DNA of 64,000 bases from Volvox africanus (lineage: Eukaryota; Chlorophyta; Chlorophyceae; Chlamydomonadales; Volvocaceae): the NCBI GenBank assembly GCA_030268105.1, contig BSDZ01000003.1, positions 6,162,501-6,226,500 of the forward strand, given 5' to 3'. Position numbers and translations under genes: made by a program. Shown piece after piece: positions 1-11,454 of the stretch. The notes beneath the pieces are model-generated. The model searched no databases, had not been told where the DNA came from, and saw nothing but the letters and a program-made list of their open reading frames with translations. The first letter of the stretch is position 1, and the number at the start of each line of letters is the position of its first letter.

Positions 1-820
1 GTGCTTGAGTTCCGTCACAATGGAAATCATTGCTGTAACATCAGCTCATTACGCGCGCACGTCCCTCCCGTGGGTACATGGGGCTTGGTACCGGAGTCTA
101 GCACTGCAAGATATGCCATAGAACTCGGGTGAGTGCACCTGGCCAAGGCCATTGAGTGATTTGTTCCGCATTGTCGCAGTAGCTGGATGCCACTGTTCAC
201 GTATCCTATTCGCCAGCTACCAGTAGTAAGCATGGAAAAGGAAGAGTAAACTCCATATACCTATGCGCAATCTCTTGGTAACACTGCAATGCCAGCACTG
301 TTACAACGACTGGAGGTTTCCCTCTAAATTAGCCATAATGCCAGAGCCAGTCGCAAAACACACAAGCACCGCTCATCTAGTCCAGGCCGAAATTGTTTCC
401 CTGCGCAGTATTTCCAGCACAAGCTGCAGGGCTACGAACCTCGGCCTGTCACAGCACAACTCGAACCCAACCCCCTGGAGGGCGCCAAGTCGGTTGCCTT
501 ATACGCGGTATCAAAAGTCCAGGGATCCATCGTGCTGAACCGCAACAGTACGCTGCTAAACACTTGGGGCGGCGCAGTTGCCAAAACATTTGATACGGCA
601 CAACACAATTCCCGACGTCTGATGCACGACTTCTAGACGAACGTCATGAATGCAATGCGATTTTTAGAAAACTGACATTCAACACTATGCTTTGTTTCAT
701 GTGAGTGAAGAGACGTTCAGGAGCAGCGGCTCAACACCCCAAGGATCCCCAATTCGCTCTTGCTGGTAACTTGTCCCAATCCCTTGTCTTGCTTCGACAA
801 CCCTTTTGTGCGCGAATGCC

Positions 821-3294
821 TTAAGCGCACTGTCCTGCCGCTGCTGCAGTCCCCGCCGCCAACCTGCCTCGTAGCTCCTCGTTCTCCGCCTCTACAGTCC
901 GCAAGCGCTCTAGCATGGAGGTGACACAGCCCTCGATCTCTCCATCAATCTTGTCGCGCTCCGCCAGTTCGGCGCTGAGGCGCGTAATATGGTCCTCCAG
1001 TAGCCGCTTTTCAACGTACCTGTGGGCGCCGCAAACGGACAGTAGCAAGCAAGATCGGGAATCATCCATCGTTGCCGACTGATGAAGACCGGTAGACAGG
1101 AAGAAGGAAGAAAGAGGTCCTAATCCACCAGGAAGGGCGAAAGCAAACTCTTATATTCATCCACCGCGCAGTTTAAGACTACCGCTCACTGTACCCGTAC
1201 GCCCAAAATGCGGCCTTCCACACACCAGTCCGACATGGCTTTCTCGCTCTGGTATAGCTTGGCGCTGTACAATGCAGCCTCCGCCTCGCGCTCTTGCACC
1301 TCCTCCGCCAGGCGTTTCTGCAGATCCTCCACGATCGCACGGGCCGCCACAGCCGCAGCGGAGTCAGAACGGGACCCGGCCTGCAAGGTGTTGGCCCGCC
1401 TGTGGCATGAACCCAATGAAATGGCAGGATGTGCCATTCAATTCCACTTGACGGCAAGTGTGTTGCGAGTTGGTGCAAGCGGCGTAAGGAAATAACGGAC
1501 CTGGTCATCGGGACCTACGACTGCAACACACTTATGGAGTGTGTAGATCGGGCTGTGTATGGGGCCCAGGACGCGGGGAGGTCAAGTGCAACTGCATCAC
1601 TCCGAACAATACTTTGATATCGGCTGGGTCGTTAGCGGAAGCCCATAGCGCGTACAGTTTATAACCAGACACATCCTCAGGGATGATTTAAAGTGTAGCT
1701 GAGTGCGGCGCATGTTGTTTGCTCATACCCTGGAGGAATTTGCAGGTCTGCAGGGCTCAGGTGAAGTTACGCAAAAAACACTGGCAGAAACCTCCATCCG
1801 ATTTCCCAAATAAAGTATAGCTATAGTTACGTAGGCCAACAAGGCCGCAACGGCCTTGTTGGCCTGGCGCAAAGCGGCCTGCTGCCCGTGCTGTGCCGAA
1901 CTCATCGCACCGAATCGGCGCAAATCTCCGCCGCCGGGTGCAAGTTGCAAACCCCTCCTCCGTGAGGCGGAACCCACTTGTTCAAGAGGCGGTTGTAGTC
2001 CTCCCGAATCTGCTTGTACTTCTGATGATGCAGGGCAGATTGCGCCAACATGTCCCTCAGGCTGTCGGGGCTGACGCCTGGGGCGCCCATGCCGCCACCT
2101 AGCCCGCCGCCTCTCCCGGCGGCACTGCCCCCGGCCCCGCTGGCGCCAGCGCCACCAACGGCCCCATTGCCCAGCTGCATTTCCAGCAACGCGCAGCGGC
2201 GACGGGAGGCTTCCAGGGCTTGCTGCAGCTGGCGGATTGTTAGGTCGCGCTCCTGCAAGCAGCATGCGCAACGGAGCGGCAGAGTACTGCAGCAGTAGAG
2301 AGCCTTCGTTTAGGGAACCGTGACATCTCGCGCGTCCCATTATTCCACCATCACGTCAGTCCAGTTCCTCCCAATACAACTCCAGTCCCCTTTATCCAGG
2401 AAAAAACCCGATAGTGCACTCCGATAAACACTTTCCGTTTCTTGGTGAGACCTAAGAGATTGTTGCAGCCAACACAGGACGTTGTTGTATGTTGCCGAAT
2501 ACGCCACACCTGTAAAGCTTGAGATGCGGGCGTGGAATCCGTTTTTAGACCAGGCCGGGCGGCCGCTGTGTCGGCCGGGAGCGACCCCAGGGCCAAGTTC
2601 CCATGCGCGGTAGGGGGTGGAGAAAGGTTCACAACGCCTCGGTTGGCCTGGTGGGCGGGACGGCGTAATTAAATATCGTCATACACTGACTCCTCGATTC
2701 GAAATATCTCCAGTCGCGAAGATGGTGTTTGTTAACGTGCCGGTGTACGACTGACAGCCACAACCAGGACTTATCAGGACGTGTACCCTGGGACTTGCAA
2801 GCTAACGTCGTCCCAGAATATGCCTTGCATCTACATCTGTTGAAAGCTCCTTGATGCACCAAACTTAATTTCCCAATGATGAAAACTCACCCTTGGCCGC
2901 TATGTCTCGAGTACCGCACCTTGATGATGGCCAGCTCTTTTTCCAGTTCCACGTTTTTATGATATAACTTCTTCATTATACTGCGGGACATGGCCATCTT
3001 TTGCTCTAGCTCTGCCACCTTGCGCTGCTGCGTGTTGTCACGCGAGCCGCCCGTTGGTGTAGAGATCGTTTTTTCGGTTGTGTACCCGCCAGCCTGGCGA
3101 CTAGGACTGCTACTCGCATAGGTTTCCAGCTGTGAATCATAAGCAATTCCAGCAGCTTGGCTTATGTCCGTCAGAGCTCTTTGCACCTGATCGCGGAGCG
3201 ACTGCGATATGCCGAGGGATGCAAGCCCAGCTAAGATGTCCACTGCCTGTGACGCGACACCAATATCGTCACTACAGCTAGGATCTTCCATCAT
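821..3294 (-). CDS. Coiled-coil protein, function unknown
   Basis: I do not recognise the family with certainty. Visible exons on the minus strand are 3294-2891 (start ATG, N-terminal segment, then a helical stretch around KKLYHKNVELEKEL), 2252-1978, 1399-1190 (or ending at 1226) and 1019-821 (stop). Exons 2, 3 and 4 join in frame at GT-AG sites and give heptad-rich sequence such as QKRLAEEVQEREAEA and VEKRLLEDHITRLSAELAER. Exon 1 ends in phase 2 and exon 2 opens in phase 0, so at least one small exon between 2890 and 2253 is unresolved. There is no signal peptide or membrane segment; charged coiled coil dominates. It is divergent from RSP16 across 425 bp, which would suit a cytoskeletal or flagellar protein, but that is inference from position only. 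Confidence 0.6.
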
Positions 3295-3719
3295 GTTAAT
3301 GCCCTAATGTTTGAGGAAGCGTCCTCAAATACCAGTTTACGGACGCTGATGGACCCGAGTACGCCAATTAAATCATTGCATGTCCAACAGGGTACTGCTA
3401 AATTGCTGAATCACACAGGGATTTCGGAGAGCTTGAGCGCTGGCACGCAACAATCAGTAATTGCCGTACAGAAGTCGACTCTTCTTTGACAAGGGAATGT
3501 TTGGGTCGAACTATTTTCCTAGCCACATAATGCTTATCTAGGGCATCATATACTGAAACCATACAAGAAATTAACAAGTCCCAGAAAGCCATTATCCCCA
3601 ACACTATCCTGGCTTTTCCGCACTTAAGCTTTCGTATCATGATTGCATGATATACGTATTGTATTATAATTACATAATCTATCTGTCTATTTAAGAACAC
3701 TTGAAACATCACAAGCAAA
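3295..3719. promoter_or_regulatory. Divergent promoter region between coiled-coil gene and RSP16
   Basis: This 425-bp gap separates the start codons of two oppositely transcribed genes, so it must hold both 5' UTRs and both promoters. The half near RSP16 is AT-rich, with a TATTTAA element about 30 bases before the RSP16 ATG (near 3688). I could not identify a convincing RFX X-box or tub-box. Confidence 0.4.
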
Positions 3720-6700
3720 ATGACGCGGGGGCTTGACTACTATGAGGTGATGGGCCTCACCCGGTAAGGAATATTCAAAGAAACGCGTGCAATTGCAAAG
3801 TTTATTTTAAGCCTTGGCCACGGCCCCTAAAGGGGACTTAGGTTGGCATGCGTGTACACCTGCACATTTCGTTGACACCCACAACCTTATATGCGAACTA
3901 CCTCACAGGAGTGCAAATGATATTGATATTCGGCGAGCGTAAGTAGTCTCCGGGGGTATCTGGGCGGTCTGGGCAGGAACACCCACGGGTCTGCTGTCCG
4001 TGTGCTGCGACGCAGCAGGATGCGCCTTGGCTTAGTTAGCCGAAGATGCAATAACAGGACACACTGTCGGTAATTTATATAATGCCTGTTTACACATAAA
4101 TGTCGGCAAATGGAGTACTTGGTAGGGTTCGCTGGGGTTGGGCTATGCTCGCAAGCTGGCCTTTGACGCCAACGTTTCTAGTTCTTTTTCTCATAGGTCG
4201 AAAATCACCTAAGAAAGCCAATGCGCTGCGAAAAGGACAGCATGTCCAATTCGCACTGGGGGTAGCCCCCGTGCCCATCACTCTCTTTATCCACGGCAAA
4301 GCTTGCATTCATTAGGGAGCCCTTAGCTGCTGTAACACCGCGTATGCCCTCCCAACTTATTCTGCAGTTACCGACGGCTGGCTCTCAAGTACCACCCAGA
4401 CATTAACCGCGAAAGAGCGGCCCATGATGAGTTTCTGCGGATCTGCGAAGCCTACGAAGTGCTATCCGATCGTAAGTTGCCAGCTTGGGCTGGGATTAAA
4501 GCAGCGCCGGGAGGAAAACACGAAGGTGTCTTTCGGAAATAGTTGAGATACGGGTGAAGCAGAAGCAAGGTAACCCGGCGGCTGGCGGCCTTGGGCGCCC
4601 TGACGGCGCATGCTCGATGGAAAGCCAGGAGGAAGGTCAGGCAATCAACAGGCGATGGCGTATCTTGTAGCTTATCCTGAGCTGGGATGAGGCCTCGAGA
4701 GGCAGCCGAATCCTGATGCTGTTTTTTTGTTCCAGTTAGGCCTCAAGTTAAATGGGCGGAGCATTAAGGAAGATGCGGTGCAGGAATTAAGTGAAGAGCT
4801 ACTACTACTACTACTACTGCCAGTACATGATGTAGTAGGGTGAGAAAATTGAGAACCAGCGCCGTTCGTTTGCTCTGATGCCCCCGATACCAAATGGATT
4901 TTACACCCAAGCTCAAATGGGTGTTGCTGTAGCACCGACAATGGGTCCTAGTAACAGCCAGTAACCAGCGCGCAATAGGGGCAGCGCGACAATCTGCACA
5001 GGTGGTGAACGCGGCTCCGCAGAATGCCGAGGCCTGCACAGATTGGAGGTTGAACCCGGTGGCCTTCTAGCCACCACCTGGAGTGGGGAGATATGAGCTC
5101 CGTGTGATTTGTTGGTTGCGCCCTGTCTGGCCGGGCAGCGACTGCAAAGTATCCACCGGCCCGGAGGTGTTCCCCGTATCTGGCCTGAGCGACCCAGGCC
5201 GCGAGCCCTTCCCGCTTCCTGTCGTTTTAAACCTTAACGCTTCGCGCCTTACCCATACGGCTTGCAGCCAGGACCAAGGGCTTCTACGACTTGTATGGCG
5301 AGGATGGGCTTAAGGACGGCTTACCCGATGGCAAGGGAGGTGAGTGCCCATGGCCTCTCGAGCCCTGGGTGTCCACCGAAACCGGTGACATGGAGGATGG
5401 CCACGAGAGTGATGGATCCTTTGCGAAGAGGGCTTGAAAACCCAACCACAGCCACCATGCTGATGCCTTATCGGCTTAAGAACGCGAATTCATTTCCTGC
5501 AACTGCCGCTGCGATGCACTTCCGTTCCACCTCAGGCCTTAAGGGCCCCATGTACCGCTTCAGCCCCGAGGACAGCCCCGGCGCCATTTTTCGGCGGTTC
5601 TTCGGCACGAACAACCCGTACGAAGCGCTCGAAGGTGCGGTACAACCTGCCTGCTTTAGGGGTGACCCAGAATGTACTTGGTTCATTTTATTTGAAAAAG
5701 AACCGCATGAGGCATTTATATTGGTACTGTCCGCGTCAACTTAGCCGTTCCGCGACTCCAGGATGGCATCGTCATGACGTGCGTGTTGTGCAATAGATTC
5801 CTCAATTTCCAATCCCACAACGCCGATAGTGCTTGTTATGGTATGGGTCTCGTTCGCCTAGGGTTTCTTTGCATTTATAATCGCATCCACCCAACCCCTC
5901 TCGCAGCTCTGTCTTCCCAATTTGAGGCCATGACTTCGGAGGAGCCACCCGCCAAGGGCAAGAACAAAGTGGTGGGTACGGGGCTGCGAAGCCGTCGCGT
6001 ATAGATTTGTCATACCGCAAAACGACGGTTCAGCTGTTCCAGACCGACACCAGCAGCTGCGTGTTGTCAGTGCAGCATGTTTCGCCAGCCGCTGACCCAG
6101 GCATCCGGCTGATTTAAGGACACGTATAAGGCCCCTCAACCAGCGGTGACTGTCAGGGAGCCGCCCCATCCAAACTGCCTGGGCGCATTGCGGGATTCTG
6201 TTTGAATGGGGTATGGGTGGCTCACCAATATAATGTGTCCCATCTTACATAAATGATAAAACGCCAAAAAAGCACCCCATCTGAAGGGGTACCGGCTGTA
6301 AGGTCGACAATTCATGCATGCGTGTCTCTTGACATCTCCAACTCCTCTGCTCCCCTACTCCTGCATCAATTTCCGACACTCCCTTCGTTCCTCCCGCCCA
6401 CTCCTGCCCTTCAGTATCCCTTGGAGCTGACGCTCGAGGAGATCTTCCACGGCTGTCTAAAGAAGGTGACTCACAAGCGCAAGGTGCTCCTGTTCAGCGG
6501 AGAGTACACGGAGGAGGAGCGGACACTCACAGTGGACGTCAAGCCAGGGCTGCCCACTGGAACTCGCTTCGTTTTCGAGGGGTAGGTTTATTCAGGGGAT
6601 GGGAATAAGGACAACGAGGGCGGGTGCAGGTGGGTAGATGCGTCATTAGCACAGGGGTCAATCGCCCCTTCCCTATTGCCTGAGGTTCTTCCAAGCTTGT

Positions 6701-7855
6701 GAGAACCCAAGATTATCCGGTCAGGGAAGGGAGGGGCCCCAGGGGACTCCACCGGTTGATTGATGGGAGTCAGGTGGGTTGGAAGCACCCAACGGGATTA
6801 GGACATGTTTTAGCAAGGGAACACAACCCACGGCAGACGCTTGTGCAATGTGGCCGTCGTTTCCCCATATCTATGCCATGGCGTTGGTTTTGCTGGTAGA
6901 AAATACATGCAGACGTCACAAGCACACGACGTGTTTTATTTGTATGTCATCCATGTCACACGGCCCGTTATTCTGCATGTTCCAAACACCGTACTGCCCC
7001 GCGGGCCCCGGACTTGCAGGGAAGGCAACAAGACTCCCAAGAAGGAGCCCGGTCCAGTCATCTTTGTGCTCAAACCCAAGCCGCACGCACGCTTCGTGCG
7101 TCGTGGCTCAGACCTAGTGCACAAGGTAAGCTGGGCGATTTGGTACAAGGAGCGCGGTATGGCTGTCCGAGAAGATTCCGTGTTGGCCCAACAACAATTA
7201 TAGATGGTCGTACGATCTGGAACGTAGCCCCAGTGTTATCCTCCCATAGTGTCCTTCTTAATGTGCCAATGTCCGCCAATGATGTGGTGGCAGACTTTTG
7301 CCATAGTCTCATTCAAAACGCGGTATAACCCGTCGTCAATCCCGTTCCCGTTGCGGTGCTGCTGTCTTCAATTATATGGTTGGGGCCGTACCGTAAGAGA
7401 GCTCCCACCACGTGATGCCGCTGTTTGCGCTGCGCCCACTATTCCGCGCCTACTATTCCTGGCACTACGTTTCCGACTGCTGCTCTGACACTGCTCTGAA
7501 GGTTACAATGCCACTACACCATGCGCTGATCGGCACATCTGTGGAGGTACGCACACTGGACGACCGTGACCTCAAGGTGCCAATTGCCGACATCGTGCGA
7601 CCGGGCTCTACGGTGGTGGTGCCCGGCGAGGGCATGCCGCTGCCCGCGGCACCGCAAACACGCGGCAACATGATCCTGGAGATTGAATTGCTTTTTCCCA
7701 CTCACCTGAGTGAAACGCAGAAGATGCTGCTCCGGTCCGCATTCTTCCTGCCCCCACCCACGGAACAAAATGAGGACCAGAAAAAGGCGCTGCGGGACTA
7801 CGAGGCGGCGTTCAAGCACGAGCTGAAGGGCTGGGCCACCGTGTTTAAGCGGTAG
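3720..7855 (+). CDS. RSP16: Radial spoke protein 16, HSP40/DNAJB13 family
   Basis: Type II DnaJ protein of the radial-spoke HSP40 family, which sits in the axonemal radial spoke of motile flagella. Eight exons join in frame to 336 aa: 3720-3763, 4368-4471, 5268-5339, 5536-5634, 5907-5971, 6415-6581, 7020-7125 and 7502-7855. The J domain begins [11 protein letters not shown] and contains an intact HPD (ALKYHPDI). It is followed by [20 protein letters not shown], typical of DNAJB13, then the beta-rich C-terminal substrate domains ([48 protein letters not shown]). There is no Cys-rich zinc domain. The length is close to the ~346 aa I recall for Chlamydomonas RSP16. The 5971 donor could instead be 5968. 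Intron 2 contains a short CTA trinucleotide run. Confidence 0.88.
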
Positions 7856-8917
7856 CTGGACTATGGGATGAGGCGGCGCGGCGCAGCACGGTGTTTTGCA
7901 GGCATGCGGCGGAATTGCAGGGTGCATCGTGTTGCTGGGAAAGAAAAGGAAGGGTGAAGCGTGGGTGAAGATGAAGGAGTTGGGCTGGTAAGGTGCGGTG
8001 ACGGGGCTGTCAGTATGGATTGTATTGTATTGGGCCGTGGGAGTAGAGGAGGGGAGGGGCTGGGAAGCGGCTACAGCGGCAACCGAGGGGTAAAGTGGGA
8101 CTTTATTTGCACGTGAAGAGAAGATGGGCGGTGAGGTGGATATTCTGGGTGACCTATCCCGTAACCCTGGAGGTGAGTGACACCAACAGCGGCGGTTGTT
8201 CCTCCAGGGGCCATGCAGTCCGACATCAACGTTCCTTGAATCAAGCTATGGACTTCTGGGGGCTCTTTGCAATGCAAGCTTTTGGATCTTAATTTGCTGT
8301 TTGCTACTTAACATGCATGGGAGGGCGCTTGCTAATAAGATGCACTTCCCTTTACGCCTGTAAGATTGGTGGCGCATTTTGTTCATGAATTGTGAATTTG
8401 CAAGGAGTGGCGCACGTTGGCGAGTCTCATCCTCAACGAAGGCAGACAGTTTTATCGTGCACAAGTGCAGGGGCAATCAGGCACCTTTCAAGATGACTAC
8501 ATGTTATAGGCTTGCACGGCGACAAGCCCCTTCTCCTTTACGCTGTTGACGCTGGCTCGGCACATCATCATGACTGCAGTCAGTTCCTGCTGGCACCCTC
8601 CATTGCATGCAACACACATTGTGTTCTAGGTTCCCATGATGCCATGCAATACGCACCAGCTTCGATACCAGTACATTAGTGCAAAAGATAGGACTGCTCA
8701 GGAAACCATAATGCGCTTAACTGGCTCTGCAAGCGTTGTCACAGCCCAACTGATAACCTCCAACGGCAGGCACGGTGAACAGCATTACGCAGCTGTGCGC
8801 AGAATGTCGATCGTCCTTTTCGCTATCCTAAAGCCTCACCCCTTCCAAATTTAAGCACCGATAATGCTCCTCATCGGTAATGTTTCATTTTATTTCTCTT
8901 CTCAGGTAGCCTTTCGT
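7856..8917. other. Convergent intergenic region, RSP16 and PIG-X 3' ends
   Basis: This holds the 3' untranslated ends of two convergent genes. No further coding potential is seen. A TGTAA-type algal polyadenylation word on the plus strand lies near 8357. Confidence 0.45.
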
Positions 8918-10782
8918 TCAATACAGGGTAGCTGCTATCACAGCCCCACTGCAAAACAGTGCCGAGAGCAGCGTCACAAGTGAGACCCAGCCCGCATGAA
9001 CCATGCAACCAGCTGGGATCGAAATTATCTCCAATCCTGCCAGGGATACCTCCATAAGGCTCCATTGCGGCTTGTTATCCATGCTGATGCGCTCCGAAGC
9101 TTGCTGGCTCGGAGGCTGACGTTGGCATGATGGCTGCAGGGCCTCAGGCTTTGCCGCGGGGTGCGGCATCTGTCGCTCCATCTCCATGTGCAAGTATTGG
9201 GTATCTTGCTTGGCAAGAAAATCTTCCAGAGCTGGTGATGTCTCAGGATCTGGTGACGTATTGCTGCCGCCGCGGCGCGAGTCCTCCGCCACCGGACGGT
9301 GTCCAGGGTTCAGGCGCTCCGGCTCCGTGCGCAGCAACAGCATCGGCGCCGGCAATATGATCATCCTGGAAGGCCCTGCAGTTTCAACAGTTGCATGGCA
9401 GATCATCAAATAAGCATGTGGCAAAGGCCGCCGAAACTGATAGAGTGGAAACTGGTTGGTTGCACAATTGATGCTGCACGACGAGCGGACAACAAACCCC
9501 GATCCCGCTGGCTACCACGTCTACAGGAACGGCGCCCATCATTGCATGTTCGTACGCAAGGGACAGGAAGGCACCGTGTTTGCCACATGCATGGTATCTT
9601 TGACACATACATTAGGTAGGCGTCCATGCAATGGTACATGTCATCGTTGGTCCTTTGGATATGGCTATCATTAAGCAGCACGCTGAAGCATTACTTGGAT
9701 ATCTGCTCGATCAGGCCTGAATGGACAGAGCAGAGCACGGGACGCACCTGTGCTGAACTGCTTAAGGAGTTTACTGCTGGCACACCCAGGGCCAGTGATA
9801 ACAGGTGCCGGATACTTGGCATGGACAGGTATTTCCACGGCCGGGAGCGAAGGTCTTGGACCTGACTGCTGAGGGCGTTTTTTTACGTTCCGTACCGTGA
9901 GCGCAAGCACCGTGGGCTTGCACGCGGGAGCTGGCCTACATTATCGGCAAGGAAAGAGGTAATGTAGGCTGAATGGAGTTTTAAGGCTCAATGTGGTTGT
10001 TGTCACAAAGTGTAAGGTGATACGCCAAGGCACTGGCAGATGTACAGGACCTAACTGTTCAAGGTCGACGTGACCAAAAAGCTCCCAACCAAAAATGCCT
10101 GAAAGTAATGATAGAAGAGTAAGCCAGCGTACAAATATCAACTTCAGACGTTCATGGTGTGTCAAGAAAACTTACCTTCCTTGACGGCTTTTAACTGATC
10201 TAGCTCATATGGATCCACAAAAAGCTCAGCCGGTAAAGGCTGTAAAATTGTAATCTGTGTAAACAATTACACCAAAAATTGTTCTTTTAGGAACTTTTCC
10301 GCTCTTCAGCTTTTAGACCCGACCAGGCACACCTTTCCAGAAGTCGCGTCAGTGTTTAATAACAAGCCACCAAGCGAGCACGTTAACTGATAAGAGATTC
10401 GTCGCTGAAATCCCTCCCTGCGTGACTGCAGTGGTAAGCGCTTCCCGGGACGGGATTGGCAATTGTCGCCAGGAAAAACCTACCCCGCCAAAGTAATTCC
10501 AAGGCATTTTGAGGGATACCTAAAAGCTGCATGATATTCCTCCTTGAGTCCATATTTCGTTGCAATATCTGCGCAAACGACCGGGGAATGGCAACTGTCA
10601 CTTCGCGAAGAAATTTGGACCTTCTCGTTCAGCAGGCCATGCATGATCTTGCTTTGCCACCATGGAAGTGAAGAGTAGCTTGGCAGCGCTGATTGACTGG
10701 TCGGTGGTTTGGCCACCAGCACACCCAAACAAGTTGATGCAACAGCGACAAGCCAAACGAGAGACGTCGTTGCGTCGGGCAT
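8918..10782 (-). CDS. PIGX: PIG-X-like subunit of GPI mannosyltransferase I
   Basis: PIG-X is an ER type I membrane protein that stabilises PIG-M, the enzyme adding the first mannose to the GPI anchor. On the minus strand, four blocks follow the PIG-X order. First is a start at 10782 with a hydrophobic leader (SLVWLVAVASTCLGVLVA). Second is an exon at about 10258-10186 with ITILQPLPAELFVDPYELDQ, carrying the family signature VDPYEL. Third is an exon near 9880-9780 with AVEIPVHAKYPAPVI. Last is the final exon, ending at 8918, with MIILPAPMLLLRTEP, then IPAGCMVHAG and a C-terminal membrane span (SLVTLLSALFCSGAVIAATL). Exon 1 (10782 to about 10484) does not join the VDPYEL exon in phase, so a small exon is missing from my model, and exons around 9600-9490 are uncertain. 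The luminal insert between the last two blocks is long and polar. Confidence 0.7.
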
Positions 10783-11454
10783 AACGCTTTCATATGTAAG
10801 AAGATTACTGCTTCGACGTGCATGAATTAGCTTTCATGTTCGGAATCCAATGCTCATTCCCCACTACGGTAGCCGTTACCAGTATGGTTAAGTTAACGAA
10901 TAAACACATTTTCTTTTTTAAGTACCTCCTTTCACCCCTCACGACACGCCCCCTCGCGACCTCCCATGTTCCATTCTTCAACTCTTTTTGGGTTAACATG
11001 CTCTGGAGGCATGGAGGATCAAGGCTTGGCCAAGACCATCAGGAAGAGCGCATCCCGCGCCTGCAAACGCGTGCAGAGCAGCGATTTATGCACCTTCACT
11101 CTCAGCTGCATAACCGGCTCCAACTGAGCAAATTGCATACTAGAGCGCTCGTTGAAGCTAGGCCTGCTAGGCCTTGCCGAAGACCGATGGCCCTCATGCA
11201 TTCACTTCGTAAATAGCACACCAGCTTAATATATCACTCAGCTTATCACGCGCCTGCACGAGTGTACACCCGTGTACCCGGACCAAGAAAGTACAAGCCC
11301 GTGCTTGTTCAGACCTAAAGCCCTTCAGTTCATAACATGTCATCCCTCAACTCCTGGTTCTCACTCCGTTCACCTCATCCTCACCCTACAGTCATGTCCC
11401 CAAACCTGCATGTCTCATTCTCGTCACAGTATAAACACCGATCACCATGCCAGC
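10783..11454. other. Intergenic, PIG-X promoter and DENN-gene 3' end
   Basis: About 670 bp between two minus-strand genes. The short ORFs here show no family resemblance or intron-linked continuation. Confidence 0.4.

Noticed and set aside
10818..11216. ORFs between the PIG-X and DENN genes
   Set aside because: Overlapping frames on both strands, ordinary composition and no motif or splice continuity.
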